This document shows positions 1-6,823 of a DNA stretch of 10,926 nucleotides, in pieces; position 1 is the first letter of the stretch, and every line of letters begins with the position of its first letter. The notes under the pieces were generated by a model that was given only the letters and a program-made list of their open reading frames with translations, made no database searches and was not told the origin of the DNA. This DNA is from Planctomycetota bacterium (lineage in GTDB: Bacteria > Planctomycetota > Phycisphaerae > Sedimentisphaerales > Anaerohalosphaeraceae), in the NCBI GenBank assembly GCA_012519365.1, contig JAAYQH010000328.1, forward strand, positions 1 to 10,926. The letters run 5' to 3'. Position numbers and translations under genes: made by a program.

Positions 1-830
1 CTGAGGACTGTGTATAATACCGGGCTGTGAACCGACCACCGTTGGGGATCTGTAATACGGGCGGTTTGGATATATGTTTTTTGTCCGTGGGCATCGATCA
101 CCGCCCCGGTATGAGACACTTTAGCAACCACCAAATTGTCTGGATTTAAGATGTAAGATGTCAGATCAATGGGGCGTTGAGCTGCATCGAGGTTGTCAAT
201 GGTGGTTTCAATACGAATTTCGGCCTGGTCAGTGCTGACCTGGGGTGTGGTTACATACACGCCCCAGGCGGCGATGCGTACTTTGTCGGTAATGCATAGC
301 CGCGCCGGCCGATAAATGCCCGACCCGGTGTACCATCGCGAATCGGCATAGTCGGAATGATCGACACGCACCGCCAGTACATTGTCATCGCCGTTGTAAC
401 GAATGTGCGGCGTAAGATCATAAACAAAACTGATATAGCCATAAGGACGTTTGCCCAGAGAGTACCCATTGATCCAGACTTCGCTGTTGCAATAAATGCC
501 GTCAAATTCGACAAAGACGGATTTGCCGTTAGCCTCGGCATCCAGCTGAAACGTCTTGCGATACCAGCCGATGCCGCCGGGCAAATAGCCGGTACCGCTG
601 GCCCATTGTTCGCTGTACGGCCCTTCGATGCTCCAATCATGCGGGACGGAAACAGTTCGCCAGCGGCTGTCGTCAAATGTGGTTTTTTCAGCACCGGGTA
701 CATCGCCTTTGTGAAAGGTCCAGTCGCTTGTCAACGGCACGTATCGCCGGGGGGAATCGGGTTGACAAACACCGGCGGGAATCAGCACGCCGGCGACTAA
801 AACCATCACACCAAGTAATGAGCGATTCAT
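1..830 (-). CDS. Secreted glycoside hydrolase family 2 protein (beta-galactosidase-like), N-terminal part, cut by window edge
   Basis: The frame is open from ATG at 830 to the window edge (276 codons). Residues 1-22 look like a signal peptide (basic start, hydrophobic LLGVMVLVAGVLIPAG). Residues 30-185 carry the GH2 sugar-binding jelly-roll hallmarks: VPHDWSIEGPY near 62, GGIGWYRKTF at 85-94, and EVWINGYSLGKRPYGY at 117-132 leading into SFVYDLTPHI. From about 185 an Ig-like GH2 domain begins (AAWGVYVTTP) and ends near RWSVHSPVLYTV. The TIM barrel with the catalytic glutamates lies outside the window, so substrate and activity cannot be read; beta-galactosidase is only the commonest annotation for this layout. 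The start is well supported: AAGGAG sits 7 nt upstream, inside the end of bioB, and the ATG overlaps the bioB stop as ATGA. The protein probably acts in the periplasm or outside the cell. Cys22 does not sit in a good lipobox. Confidence 0.9.
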   Translation of the reverse strand, partial: MNRSLLGVMVLVAGVLIPAGVCQPDSPRRYVPLTSDWTFHKGDVPGAEKTTFDDSRWRTVSVPHDWSIEGPYSEQWASGTGYLPGGIGWYRKTFQLDAEANGKSVFVEFDGIYCNSEVWINGYSLGKRPYGYISFVYDLTPHIRYNGDDNVLAVRVDHSDYADSRWYTGSGIYRPARLCITDKVRIAAWGVYVTTPQVSTDQAEIRIETTIDNLDAAQRPIDLTSYILNPDNLVVAKVSHTGAVIDAHGQKTYIQTARITDPQRWSVHSPVLYTVL

Positions 831-1864
831 GGGACAACTCCTTGGGGGTGTAAAGCGTTTGCATTTTGTTCTTTGGTTAATACCTCAGCGACCGGCGTCA
901 ATCCAAGATCACGCAGCATCCGCATATCCTCCTCAACGGAACGGCCGGCAGTGGTCAGATAATTGCCGGACAGGATGCTCGTGCAGCCGGCAAAGAAAAT
1001 CCAGCTTTGCAGGTCGCGCAGGTTCAACACCCTGCCGCCGGCGACCTTTAGATGGGCAGTGGGCAGAATGAAACGATACAGGGCAATGATGCGAAGGATG
1101 TCTCGCGGCTGCAATGTTTCGGCCTTTTCCAAGGGAGTTCCTGCTATCGGATGAAGAAAGTTCATCGGAACGGTATCAACACCCAGGCGCCTTAACTCAA
1201 AGGCCATATCGAGACGATCTTGCTCGCGTTCCCCGATGCCGAAGATGCCGCCGGCGCAGACGCCCAGCCCTGCCGCTGCGGCCGCTTCTATAGTCCGTAC
1301 GCGATCCTCGTAGGAATGGGTGGTGACAATCTCGGGAAAATGCCGCCGCGATGTTTCAAGATTATGATTGTAACGCACCACGCCGGCCTGGGCCAGCCGG
1401 AACATCTGACGGTCCGACAAAATGCCCAGCCCCATACACACGCCCAGTCCGTATTCGTTTTTGAGGCGGCCGGCCAGCGCAATCAGCCGCTCCAATTCCG
1501 AATCGCTGACGGCTTTGCCGCTATAGACAATGCCGAAGTTGGGCACGCCTTTGCGTTTGGCCTCAGCCGCGGCGGCCAGAATCTGTTCATCGCTGAGCAC
1601 CTTCGGGGTTTTGTCAATACCCGTATCATATCGCACTGACTGAGCACAAAACGCACAATCCTGATTGCATCCGCCCAGTCGACCCGGCACAATGGAACAG
1701 ACCCGCACCTGATTGCCGAAAAAATGCCGGCGGATTTGATTGGCCCAGTACAGCAAATCATCGAGGTCGTCCAACGAGGCCGCTAACAGTTCCTTCGCCT
1801 GCTGAGGGGTCAAAAGGTCACCGGCCAGGACTCGTTCGGCCAATGTTTGTATCGTCAAATTCAT
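827..1864 (-). CDS. bioB: Biotin synthase (radical SAM), with one auxiliary-cluster cysteine replaced
   Basis: BioB converts dethiobiotin to biotin by radical SAM-dependent sulfur insertion in the cytoplasm. The protein is 345 aa with ATG at 1864; an in-frame TTG at 1897 is possible but less likely. GGAG lies about 12 nt before the ATG. The radical SAM motif is C66-x3-C70-x2-C73 within GGCNQDCAFCAQS. Other family signatures are YNHNLETS (165-172), GVCAGGIFGIGE (201-212), VPMNFLHPIAGTPLE and SGNYLTT. Of the four usual [2Fe-2S] ligands, Cys143, Cys203 and Arg278 are present. The first, equivalent to E. coli Cys97, is Gly111 (codon GGC at 1534-1532, in NFGIVYSG where relatives have YCIVxSG). No other biotin gene is in the window. 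The start lies inside the upstream HYExAFE gene and the stop overlaps the GH2 start, so translation is probably coupled on both sides. Confidence 0.95.
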   Translation of the reverse strand: MNLTIQTLAERVLAGDLLTPQQAKELLAASLDDLDDLLYWANQIRRHFFGNQVRVCSIVPGRLGGCNQDCAFCAQSVRYDTGIDKTPKVLSDEQILAAAAEAKRKGVPNFGIVYSGKAVSDSELERLIALAGRLKNEYGLGVCMGLGILSDRQMFRLAQAGVVRYNHNLETSRRHFPEIVTTHSYEDRVRTIEAAAAAGLGVCAGGIFGIGEREQDRLDMAFELRRLGVDTVPMNFLHPIAGTPLEKAETLQPRDILRIIALYRFILPTAHLKVAGGRVLNLRDLQSWIFFAGCTSILSGNYLTTAGRSVEEDMRMLRDLGLTPVAEVLTKEQNANALHPQGVVP

Positions 1865-2408
1865 TTGTGTTATCTTCTCCAAGCCACATCTGTTCAAAAG
1901 GGAAACTCAATGTTCGAAAATCCGCTGCCGGACAAGAAACCGTCTTCCACCGGACACTGCGGCGCCGCATGCACGCCTGATAATCCTGCTGTCGAATTGC
2001 CAAAAACACGTAACGCCGGTCGTTGGTTTCATAACTATCCAGGCCGTCGCAGTCAGCGGCAATCTGCTCAATCCGATAAGCAAACACAATCACCGCCGCC
2101 GCGCGGGAAAACTGCCGTTCAAACCGCCGTCGCCAATCGGCCAGCGCGACCACATCGTCGGCAAAAACCCATGTTTGCAGCCCCGTACGACCGGCCAAAG
2201 AACGTCCACGAAAAATGCGCCCCTTTAATTCTACCAAAACGCAAGCGCCTTGATGCGGATAGATCAAATAATCAAACGTTTTGACAGCGCCGCCGCCGAA
2301 CCGACAGCGATGGGTCTGATCGACCCGGGCAAATCGCACCCCCTGCTCACGGAGCCATTCTTCAAATGCCTTTTCGTAATCATTTTGTCCGTTTGGCTTG
2401 GCATGCAT
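1818..2408 (-). CDS. HYExAFE family protein, PD-(D/E)xK nuclease-like
   Basis: The 196-aa protein matches, from memory, a planctomycete family named for an N-terminal HYExAFE motif; here it reads DYEKAFEEWLREQG (10-23). D46 (KTFDYLIY) followed by E60-x-K62 (VLVELKGR) has the spacing of a PD-(D/E)xK nuclease core. LQTWVFADDVVALADW (78-92) fits the Q-containing helix often seen after that core, and AAVIVFAYRI is a further core strand. The fold is inferred from this pattern and no function is known to me. The start is uncertain: ATG at 2408 lacks a clear Shine-Dalgarno sequence, and an in-frame TTG at 2429 would add seven residues. The last 15 codons overlap the start of bioB, which suggests translational coupling. 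The 84 bp before it, back to the rnk paralog stop, hold no recognisable site. Confidence 0.8.
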   Translation of the reverse strand: MHAKPNGQNDYEKAFEEWLREQGVRFARVDQTHRCRFGGGAVKTFDYLIYPHQGACVLVELKGRIFRGRSLAGRTGLQTWVFADDVVALADWRRRFERQFSRAAAVIVFAYRIEQIAADCDGLDSYETNDRRYVFLAIRQQDYQACMRRRSVRWKTVSCPAADFRTLSFPFEQMWLGEDNTNEFDDTNIGRTSPGR

Positions 2409-2492
2409 AGCGATGGCAGTAAACCGCAAATCCTGCCGAAATGCAAGTTTTTTATGGCGCTTTTGCGTTCTGCTTCAGCAGGAAATAGGGAC

Positions 2493-2960
2493 TCAGACGT
2501 AATAGTCGCCGAGGCTTTCGGGCTGGTAAAGGATTTTCTCGATTGTCAGATGAGGGGAAATTTGCCGCCCTTCGACCTGCCCGATCATCGCCAGGCCGAG
2601 CGGCGAGAGAATCGAAAACTTTCGTTCCTGATGGTTCGCCTGCGGCGGATAAACAAGGCTGACACGAAAGGCTGTGCCGCGGCGGGACCGCAACAAGAGG
2701 ACCGAATTCATCGTAACCAAATCGGGAGGAATGGCCTTGCAAGGGTACAAATAGCCCCGATGAATAAGTTGACGAAGCTGCTGGAGATACGCAGCCTGCG
2801 AGGCATACGCCGGTTGATGCTGCTTGGTCAGCAGGCCTTGAAAACGATAGTAATCAATCTCGGAAAAAATACGCGGCTGCTGAACCGGCCGATGAAAAAA
2901 CCGCTGCCGAAAGGATTCCCAAAATGTCGGCGGTTTAATTTGTTTAGCGGTATGCAGCAT
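2493..2960 (-). CDS. Divergent Rnk/GreA C-terminal domain protein (rnk paralog)
   Basis: The 155-aa protein aligns with its upstream neighbour Rnk along the whole Rnk length. The shared blocks are PDLVTMNS (79-86), SLVYPPQA (101-108), FSILSPLGLAMIG (115-127) and the C-terminal YQPESLGDYYV. It has about 30 extra N-terminal residues, rich in aromatic and basic amino acids. It has lost the GDxxxWxxPxG segment that Rnk keeps before the last strand, so its binding surface has probably changed. Members of this family contact RNA polymerase through the secondary channel or affect nucleoside diphosphate kinase levels; for this copy the role is unknown. ATG at 2960 has AAGGA 10 nt upstream and follows the rnk stop by 17 nt. 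A TTG at 2981 is the alternative start. It looks like an old tandem duplication within the same transcription unit. Confidence 0.8.
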   Translation of the reverse strand: MLHTAKQIKPPTFWESFRQRFFHRPVQQPRIFSEIDYYRFQGLLTKQHQPAYASQAAYLQQLRQLIHRGYLYPCKAIPPDLVTMNSVLLLRSRRGTAFRVSLVYPPQANHQERKFSILSPLGLAMIGQVEGRQISPHLTIEKILYQPESLGDYYV

Positions 2961-2977
2961 ACCTCTGCGTTCCTTTC

Positions 2978-3394
2978 TCAAAGGTCATAATCGCCGGCCG
3001 CTTCCGGTTGGTAGCTGATCCCTTCTATTCGAAATCGGCGTACGCCGGCCGGAACCTGCCATTCCACAGTGTCTCCTATCCGGTATCCGAGCAATGCCGT
3101 CCCCACCGGCGCCAAGACCGAAAGTTTGTTATCCTGCGGGTCGGCGTCCTGGGGATAGACCAATTGATACTCGTACAGGTTACCGTCGTCCAGGTCACGC
3201 AACGATACTGTTGAATTCATGGTCACCACATCAGGTTTAACCCGTTTGGATGAGATAATCCGCGCACGTTCCAACTCGCTCTGCAGTTTGTTCAGACACG
3301 CCTGATCTCGGGCCGGAATGCTTCGCATCGCCTCAATCATCGCCACTAAACGTTCATGGTCTGCCTGAGTCACCTGGATCTTCCTGGTCGCCAT
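2978..3394 (-). CDS. rnk: Rnk, regulator of nucleoside diphosphate kinase (GreA/GreB C-terminal domain)
   Basis: The protein is 138 aa, close to E. coli Rnk at 136. Residues 1-52 form a helical N-terminal arm (QADHERLVAMIEAM, LNKLQSELERARII). Residues 54-138 form the GreA/GreB-type FKBP-like domain, with DVVTMNSTV, LVYPQDA, LSVLAPVGTALLGYRIGD (91-108), VEWQVPAG and the terminal YQPEAAGDYDL, all close to E. coli Rnk. E. coli Rnk binds RNA polymerase near the GreA site and raises nucleoside diphosphate kinase; whether this homologue does so is inference. The frame is open upstream to 3601, but ATG at 3394 fits family length and has AAGGA 8 nt upstream. A probable hisS terminator and a TATAAT lie upstream, so it may head its own transcript, followed by its paralog. 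Confidence 0.92.
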   Translation of the reverse strand: MATRKIQVTQADHERLVAMIEAMRSIPARDQACLNKLQSELERARIISSKRVKPDVVTMNSTVSLRDLDDGNLYEYQLVYPQDADPQDNKLSVLAPVGTALLGYRIGDTVEWQVPAGVRRFRIEGISYQPEAAGDYDL

Positions 3395-3439
3395 GACAAA
3401 GTTCCTTTCAGCATCGCACAGACCCCTCGGCGCAGAACA

Positions 3440-3476
3440 AAGTACCGCCCCGAACGGACATCCTGTACTTATTATA
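3440..3476 (-). promoter_or_regulatory. Possible promoter for rnk with adjacent inverted repeat
   Basis: A perfect TATAAT lies at 3476-3471 on the minus strand, about 77 nt before the rnk start. No good -35 box is found 16-18 nt upstream. Touching it downstream is an inverted repeat with six-base arms, AAGTAC (3470-3465) and GTACTT (3445-3440), which could be an operator or a leader hairpin. This is a pattern call only. Confidence 0.35.
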
Positions 3477-3592
3477 TCGGCTTGTTTACGTGTATAGCTT
3501 TTATGAAAATTACTTCTGCTCATCGTATCAATAAGCCTGCCTGCTGTCAAGACAATGCGACAGGATACAGACAGGCTTGAAGACGTGCCGTC

Positions 3593-3624
3593 CGAAAACA
3601 ATCAACCCCGGCCATCTGGCGGGG
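3593..3624 (-). terminator. Probable rho-independent terminator after hisS
   Basis: Just downstream of the hisS stop, the minus strand reads a GC-rich hairpin from 3624 to 3606: a CCCCG/CGGGG stem, an inner CC/GG pair, one bulged C and an AGAT loop. It is followed by TTGATTGTTTT. The T tail is imperfect, so read-through into rnk is possible. Confidence 0.5.
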
Positions 3625-3629
3625 CAAAA

Positions 3630-4931
3630 TCAGTCCGAAAGCGTATCCCAAAGATAGGATTCATCAATTGGCTGCTGAGTTCCGGTTTTCATATCCTTGA
3701 GAAGAATTTTGCCTTCGTTGAGATATTCTTGCCCGATAATGAGTGTTTGCTTTGCCCCGCAGGCGTCGGCCTGCTTGAGTTGTTTGCCGAGATTGGCCGC
3801 TTTGCAGCTAAACTCCGTCGCTTTGCCCGCAGCGCGCAGCTGCGCAACGATTTCCAAAACCTTGGGCATCAGATTCAAATCGGCACAGGCCACAAAATAA
3901 TCCATTTGCCGTTTGAACATCGCCTCATTAATCAGCCCTCGCTCCCGGAGCAGAATTTCCAGGACGCAATCACCCATGCCCATCCCTGTGGCCGAGAGAG
4001 CCGGGCCACCAAAATCGCGCAGCAGATTGTCATAGCGTCCTCCGCCGCAGACCGCTCGCAAATCCCCCACGGCGTCATGCACTTCAAACACCATGCCGGC
4101 ATAGTAAGCCAGTCCGCGAACGATACTCATATCGAATCGGCAATAGTCGGCAACACCCATCGCCTTTAAATAATCAAAAAGTTGATGGAGTTCATCCAAC
4201 GCTGCCTGAGCTTGCGAATTTGACGTGACATTCGGAACAACTGACTGAATATCCCCAACCGAATGGGTCTCCAGTAAAGCCAGGATAGTGTGAACCGCTG
4301 TTTCAGAGCTTACCGCCTCGGTGAGCATTTGTGCAAACGTCTCGGGCGGCAGTTTGGCCTTTTTGTCGAGAATAGGATACAAAGCATCCAGTTTATCCTC
4401 GGCAATGCCCAAATGCAACAGCAGAGCCGCCAACAGCTTACGACTGGAGATTTTGGCGATGACATCCGCAGCGGTCAACCCCACCGACCGCAAATAATCC
4501 AGCGTGCAAAAAACCACTTCGGCATCGGCCAAAATGTCATCAACGCCCACAATATCGATATTCCATTGAAAAAATTCGCGGAGCCGACCTTTCTGAGGCC
4601 GTTCGGCCCGACACAACCGAGGCACAGAGAACCACTTGATCGGCCGCGGCAAGGCGTTAATTTGTTGGTTGATCATGCGTGCCAGCGTGGGAGTGATTTC
4701 CGGCCGAATCGCCAGTTCCCTTCCGCCGCGATCGGTCAAATGAAAGAGCTGCTCGACAATTTCGTCGCCGCTTTTGATCTGGTACATTTGCAGATATTCA
4801 AAAATCGGCCCGTCATATTCGACAAATCCATTGCGCAGCGAGACGCTTTTCCAGCCGTCGCTGATATAATTCCGCACCGCCATTTGCGGCGGATAAAAAT
4901 CACGTGTTCCCTTGACCGGTGGTATTTTCAT
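3630..4931 (-). CDS. hisS: Histidyl-tRNA synthetase
   Basis: The 433-aa class II synthetase charges tRNA-His in the cytoplasm. The N-terminus KIPPVKGTRDFYPPQ is classic. RELAIRPEITPTLARMI (71-87) and GRLREFFQWNIDIVG (115-129) cover the motif 2 region. VRGLAYYAGMVFE (271-283) is the histidine A motif, and CGGGRYDNLLRDFGG (295-309) is also present. Residues 345-430 form the HisRS anticodon-binding domain (VACADLNLMPKVLEIVAQLR, LIIGQEYL). Two signatures deviate from E. coli-type enzymes: RGLDYY is RGLAYY, and the motif 3 GxERL segment is GMGMGDCVLEILL (316-328), without the usual Arg. This probably marks a lineage-specific subfamily. The rest is intact, and HisZ is less likely because the anticodon domain is present. 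ATG at 4931 starts 5 nt after the ykgJ-like stop and has no visible Shine-Dalgarno sequence, which suggests coupling to that gene. Confidence 0.94.
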   Translation of the reverse strand: MKIPPVKGTRDFYPPQMAVRNYISDGWKSVSLRNGFVEYDGPIFEYLQMYQIKSGDEIVEQLFHLTDRGGRELAIRPEITPTLARMINQQINALPRPIKWFSVPRLCRAERPQKGRLREFFQWNIDIVGVDDILADAEVVFCTLDYLRSVGLTAADVIAKISSRKLLAALLLHLGIAEDKLDALYPILDKKAKLPPETFAQMLTEAVSSETAVHTILALLETHSVGDIQSVVPNVTSNSQAQAALDELHQLFDYLKAMGVADYCRFDMSIVRGLAYYAGMVFEVHDAVGDLRAVCGGGRYDNLLRDFGGPALSATGMGMGDCVLEILLRERGLINEAMFKRQMDYFVACADLNLMPKVLEIVAQLRAAGKATEFSCKAANLGKQLKQADACGAKQTLIIGQEYLNEGKILLKDMKTGTQQPIDESYLWDTLSD

Positions 4932-4936
4932 ATAAA

Positions 4937-5428
4937 TTATTTCGTTTTAGACTTCTTTTTCGTTTTTTTCTTTGTTTTGCAGGCCTGTAATTTATCAAAC
5001 ACCTTTGGCCCGAATTTGATCCGCATATATTCTTCCATTTGCTTGTCACTGGTAAAGTGCAGTTCGTAGTCGTATCCGCAGCCGGTCAGATCGCAGCCAT
5101 CGGTGTTGTAAGCCCGGCAGATTTTTGGCCGCATGTCGTACATTTGACACCGATAATCTGTTTCGGATAAATAACGACATTTATTGTTCACGTTCAAATA
5201 CCATTGGCCCTCCTCTACAAACACCGTCACGTTTTCATGGGCCAAGTACCAGCGAATATCGTCATAATCGCTCCAGTCTTCCGGATTATCCAGCGGCAAC
5301 GCGAAATAGCGGCAGCACATGCCGTTACACTTGACACAGGCCGGGGTCATCGTGTCGGGCTTTCTTTGTTTCGCTTTTTTTTGTTTCGATTTCGCAGTTT
5401 TTGAGGCTTTACCGCCATTTTTTGCCAT
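4937..5428 (-). CDS. YkgJ-type cysteine-cluster protein (putative zinc or iron-sulfur binding)
   Basis: The 163-aa protein belongs to the CxxCxxCC/YkgJ family, whose role is not established. C31-x2-C34-x3-C38-C39 (CVKCNGMCC) is followed by C84 (NKCRYL), C94, C104 (RPKICRAYN) and C112/C117 (CDLTGC), the usual ligand order for a metal centre. The core is flanked by low-complexity Lys/Ser tails: residues 1-24 and the last 15 residues (TKKKTKKKSKTK). These may bind nucleic acid or ribosomes, which is inference. ATG at 5428 has GGAG 7 nt upstream. It is the first gene after a good promoter at about 5483-5510 and lies 5 nt from hisS, so the two are cotranscribed. Confidence 0.85.
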   Translation of the reverse strand: MAKNGGKASKTAKSKQKKAKQRKPDTMTPACVKCNGMCCRYFALPLDNPEDWSDYDDIRWYLAHENVTVFVEEGQWYLNVNNKCRYLSETDYRCQMYDMRPKICRAYNTDGCDLTGCGYDYELHFTSDKQMEEYMRIKFGPKVFDKLQACKTKKKTKKKSKTK

Positions 5429-5482
5429 GGAACAACTCCCGGGAGCACGTTAGCTTTTTTGAAAAATTGCTCAAAAAGACGC

Positions 5483-5510
5483 ATTATAGAGAAAACCCTT
5501 TTGACGTCAA
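5483..5510 (-). promoter_or_regulatory. Sigma-70-like promoter for the ykgJ-like/hisS operon
   Basis: On the minus strand TTGACG (5510-5505) and TATAAT (5488-5483) are separated by 16 nt, giving 11 of 12 consensus matches. Transcription would start near 5476, leaving a leader of about 48 nt before the ATG at 5428. The -35 box lies in a perfect 10-bp palindrome, TTGACGTCAA (5501-5510), which could be a regulator site. Confidence 0.7.
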
Positions 5511-5538
5511 GTCCGCGGCCGGATTGGAACAATTTGAG

Positions 5539-5567
5539 TTGACTTGAGACACATTCGCGGCTATGGT
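5539..5567 (+). promoter_or_regulatory. Possible promoter for the AI-2E family transporter gene
   Basis: TTGACT (5539-5544) and TATGGT (5562-5567) are spaced 17 nt apart on the plus strand, upstream of the ATG at 5613. The -10 box is only 4/6. It sits back to back with the minus-strand promoter, making 5429-5612 a compact divergent control region. Confidence 0.4.
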
Positions 5568-5612
5568 TATAGCATCTGTGTGAATAGCATAAATCCAATA
5601 TGTTGACAAAAA

Positions 5613-6731
<1,119 letters not shown>

Positions 6732-6823
6732 GTCTGTTGATTTGATATATTGATCGTGTCGGTATCGGCTTTCCCTTCGCAAAACGGCGATGGAATCATC
6801 ATCATCAGGCGAAAGGTAACCTA

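Noticed and set aside
251..703. 150-codon minus-strand frame within the GH2 gene
   Set aside because: The overlapping frame from 830 gives clear GH2 sugar-binding motifs; this one is an out-of-phase shadow.
762..769. Lipoprotein lipobox around Cys22 of the GH2 protein
   Set aside because: The residues before the Cys are Ala-Gly-Val; Val at -1 does not fit a lipobox, so ordinary signal peptidase cleavage is more likely.
2250..2990. 246-codon plus-strand open frame across the HYExAFE and rnk paralog genes
   Set aside because: It spans two recognisable minus-strand genes and their junction, with no ribosome binding site or family signature.
4290..5069. 259-codon plus-strand open frame opposite hisS
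   Set aside because: It lies antisense to the well-conserved hisS and the ykgJ-like gene; its sequence is low in recognisable motifs and is explained as a shadow.
5436..5445. Palindrome CTCCCGGGAG containing the ykgJ-like Shine-Dalgarno sequence
   Set aside because: It has no loop to form a stable hairpin, so it is unlikely to be a regulatory stem.
6796..6807. Four-copy TCA repeat before the secreted hydrolase gene
   Set aside because: Too short to be a meaningful microsatellite or regulatory repeat.
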